DNA of 14,435 nucleotides from JBEKZD01 sp050013395 (GCA_050013395.1 JBEKFI010000086.1:1-14435), one strand, 5' to 3'. Counted from the first letter of the stretch, positions 5,150 to 13,825 are shown. The notes: generated from the letters alone by a model not told the origin. Numbers and translations are program-made.

Positions 5150-6496
5150 ATGAAAAAGAACTCAATGAAAAACCTACTCGGTACTGCAACGCTGATCTTT
5201 GTGTCGGCATGCATCGCATTCTGCCAAACGGGGCCGCGTGAACCCGTGGTGGTCGCAAAAGAATTCGTGGACTTGCTGGTGAAGGGCGACTTTGCGGCGG
5301 CTGCCAAGAATTTCGATGAAACGGTGAGCGCGGCCCTGCCGCCGGATAAGCTCCGCGAAGTCTGGACAGCGTTGAATGCGCAGGCCGGCGCTTTCCAGAA
5401 GCAACTCGGAACGCAGTCCGGCCAATACGGTGCCCTCAGCGTTGTCCTGGTCACTTGTCAGTTCCAGCGAGCGGTCATCGATGTGAAGGTGGCATTAGAC
5501 GGTCAACGGCGAATTGCCGGCCTATGGTTCTTGCCGGGAAAACCGCCGACGCCGGTCTCCACGCCGCGTTACTGGCGGACCGAGACTTTTCAGGAGGAGG
5601 AATTCGTGGTTGGCAGCAAACCTTGGGCTTTGCCCGGCACGTTGACCACGCCGAAAGGCGACGGGCCTTGGCCCGCTGTGGTGTTGGTCCACGGCTCGGG
5701 GCCTAACGACCGCGACGAAACCGTCGGAGCCAACAAGCCGTTCAAAGACTTGGCGTGGGGGTTGGCATCACAAGGCATCGCCGTGCTGCGTTACGAAAAG
5801 CGGACGAAGGTTTACGCTGCGCAAATAGGCTCGCTGCTTGCCAACCTCACCGTGAAGGAAGAAGTTATTGATGACGTGTTGACGGCGGTGGCGCAGTTGC
5901 GGGTGACGAAGCGAATCGCTCCCGATCGCATTTTCGTGCTGGGCCACAGTCTTGGCGGGATGCTGATTCCCCGGATCGCCAAACTCGACACCAACATTAC
6001 CGGGTTCATTGTCCTGGCCGGGGCAACCCGACCGTTGGAAGATATGGTGCTGGAACAAACAAGGTATCTGCTGACTCTCAACGGAAACCCGGACGACGCG
6101 GGCAAGAAGCGACTGGAAGAACTCAGTTCTCTCGTGGCGAAAATAAAGCAACTGAAACCTTCGGACAGTTCCTCAGCCACCCGACTGCTGGGTGCACCAC
6201 CCCGATACTGGCTCGACTTGCGCGGCTACGAGCCTGCTGTTGTTGCCAAAGGCGTTATGCGCCCCATGCTCGTCTTGCAGGGTGGGCGCGATTACCAGGT
6301 CACGCAGGTTGATTTCCAGGGCTGGCAGAAGACGCTCGCCACCCGGAAGGACGTCACGTTCAGACTATATCCAGGACTGAACCATCTTTTCGTCGCAGGC
6401 AAAGACAAGGGTACTCCTGCCGAATACGATCAACCCGGCCACGTGGCTGAAGAAGTCATCAAGGACATCGCCGAATTCATCGAGCGAACAAAGTGA
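5150..6496 (+). CDS. Exported alpha/beta hydrolase with N-terminal DUF3887-like domain (448 aa)
   Basis: The N-terminus (MKKN...LLGTATLIFVSAC) is an export signal. VSAC at 18-21 fits a lipobox, so a lipoprotein is possible, otherwise signal peptidase I. Residues about 34-120 resemble DUF3887 (AKEFVDLLVKGDFAAAAKNF...), a small fold often fused to hydrolases. The hydrolase domain shows the oxyanion region HGSGPNDRDE, nucleophile elbow GHSLGG (S267), acid D381 in GGRD and H412 in GLNHLF, a complete triad at expected spacing. Such proteins are esterases or peptidases of unknown substrate, acting in the periplasm or envelope. ATG 5150 follows GGAGAG at 10 nt; ATG 5165 and a TTG at 5129 are alternatives. 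It appears to be a single-gene unit. Confidence 0.9.
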   Translation: MKKNSMKNLLGTATLIFVSACIAFCQTGPREPVVVAKEFVDLLVKGDFAAAAKNFDETVSAALPPDKLREVWTALNAQAGAFQKQLGTQSGQYGALSVVLVTCQFQRAVIDVKVALDGQRRIAGLWFLPGKPPTPVSTPRYWRTETFQEEEFVVGSKPWALPGTLTTPKGDGPWPAVVLVHGSGPNDRDETVGANKPFKDLAWGLASQGIAVLRYEKRTKVYAAQIGSLLANLTVKEEVIDDVLTAVAQLRVTKRIAPDRIFVLGHSLGGMLIPRIAKLDTNITGFIVLAGATRPLEDMVLEQTRYLLTLNGNPDDAGKKRLEELSSLVAKIKQLKPSDSSSATRLLGAPPRYWLDLRGYEPAVVAKGVMRPMLVLQGGRDYQVTQVDFQGWQKTLATRKDVTFRLYPGLNHLFVAGKDKGTPAEYDQPGHVAEEVIKDIAEFIERTK

Positions 6497-6811
6497 TTTG
6501 CTTGTCCGTTGTGCCACCCGACCAAGCGCGATTGCTCAACTGGAAAGAATCCGGCGCAGCGGTTGGGTTCGCGTTTCGCTCGCGTCGCACCGCCGAGCGA
6601 CGGTGTTTGTCAGCATTGTCAAAGGTGATACTATGAGTGCTCGTCCGAGTGAATGGTCCGCGATAGTCGCGGGGCGTAAGTCATATGGGAAATGTCGGTT
6701 CACGTTTGTTAGAGTCTGTTTACGTAGGGGCGTTTGAGTCAGCGATACCAAACACGTCAGAACCCACGTGAAACGCGGAACTGCATCACGGACAATTCCC
6801 AATTCAGGCCG
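6497..6811. other. Intergenic region without a recognised gene
   Basis: An open frame of about 79 codons here (6498-6737, plus) has no ribosome site, biased composition and no recognisable domain, and I do not call it. No repeat element or clear promoter is seen. It presumably contains the promoter of the GxGYxYP gene. Confidence 0.5.
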
Positions 6812-8671
6812 ATGAAAACCACGGCTGCCTTTTTCCTCCGTCAAGTCTGTGCCATTGGCGCGGGCCTTTGTCTGCTGCCATGGTGTTCCCATGGCGATGA
6901 TTCAACGCGTCGCACCGTTCCCGCTGAAACGTCTTTCGACAACGGAACCGGCTGGTGGCCCGTGCAGGCGATGCCGAAGGCGCTGGTGCGCACGGAAAAC
7001 GAAAATCGGTTTCCTGCCCCGCGCGTCCCGTACCAGATGATGGTGCAGTCCGTGGCAGGTCTGGCCGCCAAGGCCGTGAATGAAGGCCGCGCCGACGAGA
7101 TGGTGTGGGTGGGGACCGACAACGTTGATGTGGAGGATTGGTTCGCCCGCCTGCGGCAGCGCCATCCGCAATTGGAGATTCGAAGCGTTTTTGGTCCCTG
7201 GGATCTGGTTGACCGTTATGCGAAGAAGGGACTCATCAAGGGATACATTCTCTACCGGTCGGACCAATCCAGGGGCGAAACCAACGAGCATCGTCCCGGC
7301 ATGGATTGTTCGGTCAACGTTGCCACGAGCTTGGCGGGGCTCCTCGACGGAATTATTGTGGACGAAAACCTTGAGAGTGAGGCCAAGACGCACGGGCTTA
7401 AGATGCTGCTGGATGTGCGGGACAAAACCCAGGCCTGGTGTTTCGAGACCTACAAAGACCGGTTCAACCGCCGGATGGTCTGCACTCAGGATCCACGAAA
7501 ACCCCACGCCCGCGATCTGGCTATTGCCCAGAAGGCCCTTACCGCGTTTGGCTATGAGGAGCCTGTCCCCACGGTCATGAAATGGCTCGAACCGCTCTCA
7601 CCGATCCTCGGCTGGAACGGCGGCAACGAGTTCAAGACGACAGAAATGTCCACCCTCTGGGGACATATCCAAACGTCTACCGACTGGTGCATCAACCTGC
7701 CGGTGCTGATGGCCGGCACCGAAAAGACCGGTCAGCCAAAAGCCAGAAGCCTCGATCCGCGAACGATCGACTGGAACGACACGCGCAGTGCCGTGAGCTT
7801 CGTAAGCACCGACGGCGACAACGTGCAATGGTTCCAAGGGAACTTCTTCCGGAGCAGCGAGAGCAGAAGTTATTGGGGTAATCCTGACCGCGGGAAGATT
7901 CCGTTTGGCTGGTCTTGCTGCTTCGCCCATCTGGCGCAATTGTGCCCTGAAGCCATAGACTACGCGGTTGCCACCCAGTTGCCCAACAACTGGTTCATCG
8001 AGTGGGGTGGCGGCTATTACTACCCGGATCACTTCGGCCTCAAGCGTCCAAACCGTTGGGAGCTGTTGGCGCAACACGCCCGGCGCACCTGGGCTCTGAT
8101 GAAGAAAAACAACACGCGCATCATCGGCTTCAACGTCACGAAGTACGATTCTTCCGATGCCCGAAAGGCTTACGAGGTCATCGCCGGCCAGACCGACGGT
8201 TTGCTGGCCATCCTGATCTTCCAGTATGACCCTTACGAAGCCGGCGCCGGAACAATTTTCTGGGTCAAAGACCGCAGCGGCGTCGACGTGCCCGTGATTA
8301 CCGCGCGCTACTCGATCTGGGAGCACAAGAACAGTCGCGAGCGTTCGGGCACGCCGGCCAAGGTCGCCCGCGAAATCCGGCAGACGGTGGAGAAAACGCC
8401 ACCAAGCGATCTGCCGCGCTTCGACTGGGTGATCGCTCATGTATGGTCCTGGTTCAAGAAGTCGCCCGGCGCCGACGACAACGCCGAGGACATGCCCCAG
8501 GAAAACGCCGCCGCTCGGGGCGGTGTTCGCGGCTATGCGCCCGTCACATGGTGCGCCGACCGGCTTCCCTCCAACATCCGCACCCTCAGTCCCGAGGAGA
8601 TGATCTGGCGGATACGCATGAAGCACAACGCCGAGCAAACCAAGAAAATGATTCAGGAGTGGCCGCGATGA
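6812..8671 (+). CDS. Secreted GxGYxYP-family protein (putative glycoside hydrolase, 619 aa)
   Basis: A signal peptide covers about residues 1-28 (MKTTAAFFLRQ, then a hydrophobic core ending near CSHG). The protein carries the family-naming motif GGGYYYP at 399-405 and the conserved STDGDNVQW segment (D334-G-D336-N337), both hallmarks of the GxGYxYP family. The family has an N-terminal alpha/beta region and a barrel-like C-terminal region, and is proposed to act on polysaccharides; its activity is not established. Length is about usual. ATG 6812 is chosen over an upstream TTG because the signal peptide starts there; AGG at -6 is a weak ribosome site. The acidic DGDN residues are plausible metal or catalytic ligands (inference). 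No other carbohydrate gene adjoins it. Confidence 0.9.
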   Translation: MKTTAAFFLRQVCAIGAGLCLLPWCSHGDDSTRRTVPAETSFDNGTGWWPVQAMPKALVRTENENRFPAPRVPYQMMVQSVAGLAAKAVNEGRADEMVWVGTDNVDVEDWFARLRQRHPQLEIRSVFGPWDLVDRYAKKGLIKGYILYRSDQSRGETNEHRPGMDCSVNVATSLAGLLDGIIVDENLESEAKTHGLKMLLDVRDKTQAWCFETYKDRFNRRMVCTQDPRKPHARDLAIAQKALTAFGYEEPVPTVMKWLEPLSPILGWNGGNEFKTTEMSTLWGHIQTSTDWCINLPVLMAGTEKTGQPKARSLDPRTIDWNDTRSAVSFVSTDGDNVQWFQGNFFRSSESRSYWGNPDRGKIPFGWSCCFAHLAQLCPEAIDYAVATQLPNNWFIEWGGGYYYPDHFGLKRPNRWELLAQHARRTWALMKKNNTRIIGFNVTKYDSSDARKAYEVIAGQTDGLLAILIFQYDPYEAGAGTIFWVKDRSGVDVPVITARYSIWEHKNSRERSGTPAKVAREIRQTVEKTPPSDLPRFDWVIAHVWSWFKKSPGADDNAEDMPQENAAARGGVRGYAPVTWCADRLPSNIRTLSPEEMIWRIRMKHNAEQTKKMIQEWPR

Positions 8672-8752
8672 CCGCCCTATCCAACCGGCAGAGACCGTGC
8701 TGTGCAAGACCTGGCCGGACGATGTCGTCGAGCACGCGGTTAACGAAAATGC

Positions 8753-8833
8753 GGGTCAGACCTGTATTCATGACAAATTTGCCTCTCGCCTTGGCTCAGC
8801 GAACCAGAAATGTACGTTGTATAGGTCTGCCCC
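8753..8833 (+). repeat. Inverted-repeat element, copy B (81 bp)
   Basis: The ends are GGGTCAGACCT (8753-8763) and AGGTCTGCCCC (8823-8833, one mismatch), followed by CCGATGCG. The interior is nearly identical to copy A (3206-3295) but has a single TGTACGTTG unit and a mismatch in the small internal hairpin. It is in the same orientation as A and C and lies between the GxGYxYP gene and the restriction operon. Confidence 0.8.
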
Positions 8834-9129
8834 CCGATGCGCTTACGGCCCGGCAGTCGCCGCTGCCCCGTCACGATACTTTGCGATACCGGTTAGTCGG
8901 GTTTGCCGCGCCAATAGCAGCGCGGTGTTTGCTGCGGAAATTACGGCGTGCAGCGTCTCGTAAACTCGGCTCCGTCGGACTCGGCTTTGATGTGCGCGTG
9001 GAAATACCGTCCGTGCGAATGGGCGTTCAGCAGGACGGTTCAATCCTTTCCCTTTTTCCCATGCTCTTCAAACGTGTGGTAGTTGCGAACGTTGCGGGCG
9101 TTGTTGCGGCGGCCCAATCCAGATTGTTA
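8834..9129. other. Intergenic region without a recognised gene
   Basis: No frame on either strand here is convincing. On the minus strand a 25-codon stretch (GLGRRNNARNVRNYHTFEEH...) just before 9050 has protein-like composition but no start and is enclosed by stops. It could be the decayed tail of a lost gene; I cannot name it. Confidence 0.4.
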
Positions 9130-9519
9130 TCAGCGGTCCTTCCTCTGACCGTCTGTGTTTCCACGTATAAGAATGTTCATGCACTTGATGATAGTGGTGC
9201 TGCCGAGGATGCTACCCGTGGCTTGAGCGCCGTGCGTGGCACAGTATGCTGCTGCCGCAATGCCGAAAAGACCTATCAACAAGGCGCAGCATAGGCCGAT
9301 TCGTATTTCTACGAATGACATCTTCGTGAATTCAATTCTGGCGTCCAAGGCCCGATTTTCCATCTGACAAAAGTGAAGCACCTGTGTCTTGAGTAGCTTG
9401 CTAAGCTCCTTCGCCCGCTGGCGCTCGATACTTTTGTTCGTTGCCACTGCTGCTGGCGGGTTGACCACGCAGGCGTCAGCCTCGGATTTAGCGGTAGCGC
9501 GGTTGATTTTCGTTATCAT
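9130..9519 (-). CDS. DUF2335-like small membrane protein (129 aa)
   Basis: A polar, probably helical N-terminal half (residues 1-70, with IERQRAKELSKLLKTQ) precedes two membrane segments (about 72-94 and 100-117). The stretch AAYCATHGAQATGSILGSTTI resembles the DUF2335 family signature (hydrophobic helix, NGH-like turn, AGSILGGTTL). DUF2335 proteins are small membrane proteins of unknown function, sometimes compared with holins. ATG 9519 has no clear ribosome site. It lies 61 nt after the 377-aa gene in the same orientation and may be the third gene of the restriction operon or carry its own promoter. The family call rests on pattern memory, not a search. Confidence 0.65.
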   Translation of the reverse strand: MITKINRATAKSEADACVVNPPAAVATNKSIERQRAKELSKLLKTQVLHFCQMENRALDARIEFTKMSFVEIRIGLCCALLIGLFGIAAAAYCATHGAQATGSILGSTTIIKCMNILIRGNTDGQRKDR

Positions 9520-9580
9520 ACGACAATAAAAGCACGGGCGTATTTACCACGTCCAAGCAGGCTAGGTCTGGTAAGGTGGC

Positions 9581-10714
9581 TTAGATGTTGTTGCCCGCCT
9601 CCATATCGCGGCAACGCTTACAAACCCATCCAGCTGCTGACGGAGCAATTGCCGGGTTGCCGCAGGCGCACTTGCGGGCCTTTGTGCGGGATCTCGGCGT
9701 GGAGGGACACTTTTTTGCGTAACTCAGAAAGCGCTTTTCGAGAATGTCAAAAATGGCCTGCTTAATCCGTCCGGGACTCCGTCGCTTACTGGGAGCCGTG
9801 ACAATACCCTTCAACTCGTCAACCTGCTCTGGATTCGGATAGGTGTAGAGCAATGCTGTTTTCGCAACTCCCCACCATTTTGGCGCTGAACGTTTATTCA
9901 GCGGCGGCAACTCGTCAACCATTTTACCGACATCGCCGAAGTCAAAGCCCCATCGGTTGTTTTCTGAACGTGCTCGCCAAACGTACCAAAGCAGACTCCA
10001 AGCAAATCTGCCGGCATCATCTTTGATTGATCGTGCCCATTGCGCTCTCGGGTCGAGCCTCAACGGCAAATCTTTGGCAAGCTGCAATTTCTTCAACAAC
10101 TCATCCTCATTGTCACCGAATTCTGGATAGGTCGATTTCATCACCGGCCATTTCCAGTACCCCTTGCGCGTAAAACGGTGAAAGATTTCTGGGTGTTTTC
10201 GAGCAAGCTCGTTCAATTCGCTACAAGCGACCGCAATCACCCGAGCCAATTCCTCCACAGCGACTGAAGCATAAAGGCTGGTGAGCTTACTCTCGCAGGT
10301 CAAATCTGCGGCGACTTGGAGTTGCCGTAGGCATTCTGCCGCCATTGACCCAAGAGCATGCGCCGCCGCTTGCGAACAGTTCACTTGGACGCGAACGGCC
10401 AACCTTGCCGGTCCCATCCCATCATCGTTGGGCCGAAGGAACTCCTGTATCTCTTGCCTTTCCCGCTCATCGTTCCAGTCTGGAACTTCGATCCATTGAC
10501 GGGTGTCTTCATCAATCGGTTCCCCGCGTTCCTTGTGCTGTCGCGCAATCCCACATGCAAGTTCGTAAAAAGAGAATGGCTTGCCGGGACTCTCCCTTGC
10601 ATAAATCGGGTCACCCGTACTGAAAAGACTGCGGCAATGTCCAGGTAGGAAGAACGGTTGGAATTGTACTCCTTGAGTTTGCATCATTGGCGGTTTTTTC
10701 TGCTTCTTCGCCAT
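9581..10714 (-). CDS. Unrecognised 377-aa protein with C-terminal four-cysteine cluster, coupled to the restriction enzyme
   Basis: I do not recognise this family. It is soluble and rich in charged and aromatic residues. Visible parts: a basic N-terminus (MAKKQKKPP), an acidic stretch around 64-98, a helical segment 115-175 with repeated alanine/leucine, a tryptophan-rich patch (RFAWSLLWYVWRA, 236-248), and a C-terminal CxC-x13-CxxC cluster (C349, C351, C365, C368) that looks like a zinc ribbon and may bind nucleic acid. It starts 15 nt after the restriction-modification stop, with only a weak GGAC-type ribosome site, so co-transcription is likely. By position it could regulate, restrain or assist the restriction enzyme, or be an independent defence protein. 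No catalytic motif of a known nuclease, ATPase or methylase is seen. Confidence 0.85.
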   Translation of the reverse strand: MAKKQKKPPMMQTQGVQFQPFFLPGHCRSLFSTGDPIYARESPGKPFSFYELACGIARQHKERGEPIDEDTRQWIEVPDWNDERERQEIQEFLRPNDDGMGPARLAVRVQVNCSQAAAHALGSMAAECLRQLQVAADLTCESKLTSLYASVAVEELARVIAVACSELNELARKHPEIFHRFTRKGYWKWPVMKSTYPEFGDNEDELLKKLQLAKDLPLRLDPRAQWARSIKDDAGRFAWSLLWYVWRARSENNRWGFDFGDVGKMVDELPPLNKRSAPKWWGVAKTALLYTYPNPEQVDELKGIVTAPSKRRSPGRIKQAIFDILEKRFLSYAKKCPSTPRSRTKARKCACGNPAIAPSAAGWVCKRCRDMEAGNNI

Positions 10715-10729
10715 GATCGTCGCGTCCGG

Positions 10730-13609
10730 CTACGGCTGAATACAATCCTCCGTCACCAAGTCCTTCGACTTCGTGTAGCCTGCGGGAATGCCGGGAGCGG
10801 TGACGGAGTTTCCGGCTTCGGTGCGCTTGGTCACATCAAGATTGAGGGCGAGCAACTGCGCGAGTAAATCCTTGTTCGCCGAGAAGCCGTAAGCGGCGAG
10901 CACGGCGGCGGCGAGGGTGGTGTGGGCGTCCTTCAATGGGTTCGCGCCCGGCAACTCCAGCGTGCGGTAGAGCGCGCGGAGGCCGCCTTTGATGTTCTTC
11001 AATGCTTCGGCGCGGACGCGGCGCACTTCGCGGCCTGCTTCGGCGACCGCTTCGATCTGCTTCGCTGTCGGCAATTGAGGCCACGGGAAGGTGTCGAAGA
11101 CGGATTCGGGCGTGTAGCGGAAGTCCGACTTAAACTTGCTGCATTTCGTGATGAACCACAGCCAGTGCGCGTGCGATTGCATAATGCCGAAGCTATAGTC
11201 GTCCTCGAAAGCAAAGCACGACAGCGCGTCACCGGGACGAATCTGCGGCGAGATAAACACGAACACGGGGCGCTTGGTGACACGTGAGCACACGATGTAG
11301 CGACTGAGCTTCGCGACCTTGCCGATCAACTCAGGACGTGATCGGAAATGCTGCCACCACGTCTTGAGCCAGTTTTGGTCTTGGCCCGTGTCCTTGCCCG
11401 TCTTCTTTCTCTCAGTTTCAGCTTTGCCGGTGATGTAGGGCAAGACGACCTTATGTACGTGCGCGAAGGGCGCTGCGTAAGCTTGAACTTCCAAGATGCT
11501 GCGCGTCTGGAAGTCGATAACCCATCGGCTCGGTACTCCATCCTTGAGCATCTCACCGCCTACGAGAAACGGCCAGACAACCTCGCGATTGTTCGGCGCC
11601 TGTGCGAGCATTTTCTTGGCTTCTGCGTCTTCGAGCATGAAGCCTTCGTGGCGTGGATACTGACCGGTGTAGCAGAAGCCTTTGTTTGCTGTAAGAATCT
11701 TCGCGGCGCTAACGTCCACTTGATCGGAAAGTGCAGAGTTGATGTGGTCGCAGTCGCGGTAATTGAGTTCGTAGTCGCGGACGGCTCGGGGAGCCGTCCC
11801 TGCCGGGGGCTGCGCTTTGAACCAGAGGCGGCGGTTCTTCGGGAGCAAGCCGGTATCCTGCGTCTTGACCCAGTTGGCAATCGCGACGTGGACGTTGGCC
11901 TCGCCGGACCATGGTTGATTTTCCACGGCTTCGATGATCGTGCCGGTCTTGACGATGTAGTCGAGTCCGCCGACACGCGACTGGTTGTTCCGGATGTTCT
12001 GCGTGCCGACGAGTCCCGCGCGGCCTGCGACCGGATCGGCGGCGGTGCAGGCTGGTAAGTGGTCGTGCGCTTTGCGCAGCCAATAGACGCAGTAGTCGGC
12101 CATGCCGGGCACGTCGGGATATGCGCGGCGCACGGCGTTGACGTACTCCGGGCCGCGTTGCGGTTTGAGAAACTTCGCGCCGGTGAACGGCGGATTGCCG
12201 ATGATCACGTCGGCTTTGGGCCACGCGACCGGTTTGCCGTTGGCGTCAACGAGCGCGTCGGCGGCAATGAAGTTGGCATCGAGGTTGTCGAGGGGCAGAG
12301 CGCGTTCGGTGATGTGGAGTTCGTCAATCGCGAGTTTGCGGGCAATCATCATCGAAACTTTGGCGATCTCGACGGCCAGCGAGTTGATGTCCAGTCCGTA
12401 GAAATTCTGCACGCTGAGGAAGCTGAGTTGGCCTTGCTCCGGCTCGGCGCGGCTGGGGAATTCGTTGATGCGTTCAATGAGTCGGGTTTCGAGGCGCTTG
12501 AGTTCCCGGTAGGCGATGTAGAGGAAGTTGCCGGAACCGCACGCAGGATCGAGCACGCGGAAATTGTGGAGGCGTTCGCGGAGTTCTCCGAGACGTTTCA
12601 GAGTCTTGGCGGATTCGATTTGTTCGCGCCACGGGTCGATGACCGTCGGCCTGACGATCTTCATGATGTCGATAGGGCTGGTGTAATGGGCGCCGAACGC
12701 GCGGCGTTCCTCAGCGCCGAGCGAATCTTGAAAGAGCGCGCCGAAGATTTCGGGCTGGACGTGCGACCAGTTGAACGCCGCCGCTTCGCGGAGAAGCGCG
12801 AGTTCCGTGTCGCTCAACTCGACGCGGGCCGGTTGGGCAAAGAGACCGCCGTTGAAGTAGGCGACATCCTTGAATCTGCCGCCGGTCGCACTCTTTCGCG
12901 TGTTCATTGCCTCGAAGAGGCCGCCGATGAGGTCGAAGGCATCGGCAGGCGTCGTGCAGTCATCGAGGATTTGCGCGACGAAATACTTCGGCAGAAGATC
13001 GATGTCCTCGGCGAACAACGCAACGAGCATTTGCAGAATAAAGCGCTGGGCGAGGGGGCGTTCGATGCCCCGTTTGGCAAGCTTGTTGAAGCAGGCGGCC
13101 AGTTTGTCGGCGGCTTCGCGCGTGACGGCCACGCGGTCCACGCCGAATGCTGGCTTGGGCACGCCGGGTTCAAGAAATCGGAGCGGGCCGTAACGCTCCG
13201 GTAGCTCGCGAGTCATCAGCGCATCGACCGGCGCGTCGATCTGTTTGTCGAAGTCGTAGATGCGAAACTCGTCGAAATTGCAGAGGACCACGTAGCGGGG
13301 ACGGTTTGGGCAAAGGCGTTCCCAATAGTTGAAGGCTTGACTGATATGCGTCTGGAGATTGACGCCGCGCTTCTTCATTTCGATGAGCACGACCGGCTTC
13401 CAGACGAAATCGGCAAACGAAATGCCACCGCCGTCTTCGACGGACTTGCGGATCCGAAACTCAGCCTTGCCGCCGGCGTCGAAAGAGCCTTGCTGACCGA
13501 AGGCTTGGAACAGGCGGTCGAGAAAGACTTGCGCCTGCCCTTTTTCGTCGCCGGTGATGTTCTTGTCGGCCCACGCAACGAATTCGGCAAGTTTCTCCTC
13601 ACGTGTCAT
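10730..13609 (-). CDS. MmeI-like type IIL restriction-modification enzyme (959 aa)
   Basis: A single-chain enzyme combining endonuclease, adenine methylase and target recognition. The N-terminal nuclease shows D67-X9-E77-X-K79, the spacing of the catalytic motif of MmeI. A helical linker region (about 150-300) precedes the methylase domain: FGAHYTS (305-311), SAM-binding DPACGSGNF (354-362), GLDIN (405-409) and catalytic NPPF (472-475). The remaining about 450 residues should hold the target recognition domain and C-terminal region. MmeI itself is about 919 aa, so this is full length and appears intact. Such enzymes methylate one strand of their site and cut about 20 nt away when unmodified. 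ATG 13609 lacks a good ribosome site. It is the first gene of a probable operon with the 377-aa gene. The recognition sequence cannot be read by eye. Confidence 0.95.
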   Translation of the reverse strand: MTREEKLAEFVAWADKNITGDEKGQAQVFLDRLFQAFGQQGSFDAGGKAEFRIRKSVEDGGGISFADFVWKPVVLIEMKKRGVNLQTHISQAFNYWERLCPNRPRYVVLCNFDEFRIYDFDKQIDAPVDALMTRELPERYGPLRFLEPGVPKPAFGVDRVAVTREAADKLAACFNKLAKRGIERPLAQRFILQMLVALFAEDIDLLPKYFVAQILDDCTTPADAFDLIGGLFEAMNTRKSATGGRFKDVAYFNGGLFAQPARVELSDTELALLREAAAFNWSHVQPEIFGALFQDSLGAEERRAFGAHYTSPIDIMKIVRPTVIDPWREQIESAKTLKRLGELRERLHNFRVLDPACGSGNFLYIAYRELKRLETRLIERINEFPSRAEPEQGQLSFLSVQNFYGLDINSLAVEIAKVSMMIARKLAIDELHITERALPLDNLDANFIAADALVDANGKPVAWPKADVIIGNPPFTGAKFLKPQRGPEYVNAVRRAYPDVPGMADYCVYWLRKAHDHLPACTAADPVAGRAGLVGTQNIRNNQSRVGGLDYIVKTGTIIEAVENQPWSGEANVHVAIANWVKTQDTGLLPKNRRLWFKAQPPAGTAPRAVRDYELNYRDCDHINSALSDQVDVSAAKILTANKGFCYTGQYPRHEGFMLEDAEAKKMLAQAPNNREVVWPFLVGGEMLKDGVPSRWVIDFQTRSILEVQAYAAPFAHVHKVVLPYITGKAETERKKTGKDTGQDQNWLKTWWQHFRSRPELIGKVAKLSRYIVCSRVTKRPVFVFISPQIRPGDALSCFAFEDDYSFGIMQSHAHWLWFITKCSKFKSDFRYTPESVFDTFPWPQLPTAKQIEAVAEAGREVRRVRAEALKNIKGGLRALYRTLELPGANPLKDAHTTLAAAVLAAYGFSANKDLLAQLLALNLDVTKRTEAGNSVTAPGIPAGYTKSKDLVTEDCIQP

Positions 13610-13677
13610 GGAAATCTATTTTACCAAAGATTCTGGCAAGGGAAACGCCAAAGACGGCGTCACCGGGGTCGCGCCTG

Positions 13678-13707
13678 ATTATTTTTCATTCTGACCTGGC
13701 GCGTCAA
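13678..13707 (-). promoter_or_regulatory. Candidate sigma-70-type promoter of the restriction operon
   Basis: On the minus strand TTGACG (13702-13707) and AATAAT (13678-13683) are separated by 18 nt, each 5 of 6 matches to consensus. The predicted transcript would start about 60 nt before ATG 13609. Confidence 0.5.
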
Positions 13708-13773
13708 CACAACCGAGCAAAAGTGGCTAAAATGCCAATAAATTGCGGACTTTTCCTTAACTAAGTGCCATTC

Positions 13774-13825
13774 GGGTCAGACCTGTATTCATGACAAATC
13801 TGTGTGCGTTGTATAGGTCTGACCC
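13774..13825 (+). repeat. Inverted-repeat element, copy C (52 bp, internally deleted)
   Basis: Perfect 11-bp ends GGGTCAGACCT (13774-13784) and AGGTCTGACCC (13815-13825), then CCGATGCGAC as after copy A. It keeps TGTATTCATGACAAA and GCGTTGTAT but lacks about 30 bp of the interior, including the small hairpin. It stands upstream of the restriction operon promoter, in the same orientation as copies A and B. Confidence 0.8.

Noticed and set aside
7598..8707. A 369-codon minus-strand open frame antisense to the GxGYxYP gene
   Set aside because: Shadow of high-GC coding sequence. The plus-strand frame carries the family motifs and signal peptide.
8443..9294. A 283-codon plus-strand open frame
   Set aside because: It begins inside the GxGYxYP gene in another frame, crosses repeat copy B and overlaps the DUF2335-like gene antisense. 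It has no domain and atypical composition.
11348..13204. Long plus-strand open frames antisense to the restriction enzyme
   Set aside because: They mirror codon bias of the minus-strand MmeI-like gene, whose motifs are unmistakable.
10730..13609. BREX PglX or type I HsdM identity for the large methylase
   Set aside because: The N-terminal D-X9-E-X-K nuclease fused to the methylase and the length near 950 aa fit MmeI. No hsdS/hsdR or other BREX genes are present.
3206..13825. Reading the three GGGTCAGACCT elements as a CRISPR array
   Set aside because: The copies are more than 4 kb apart, differ in length and have inverted ends. There are no regular spacers or cas genes.
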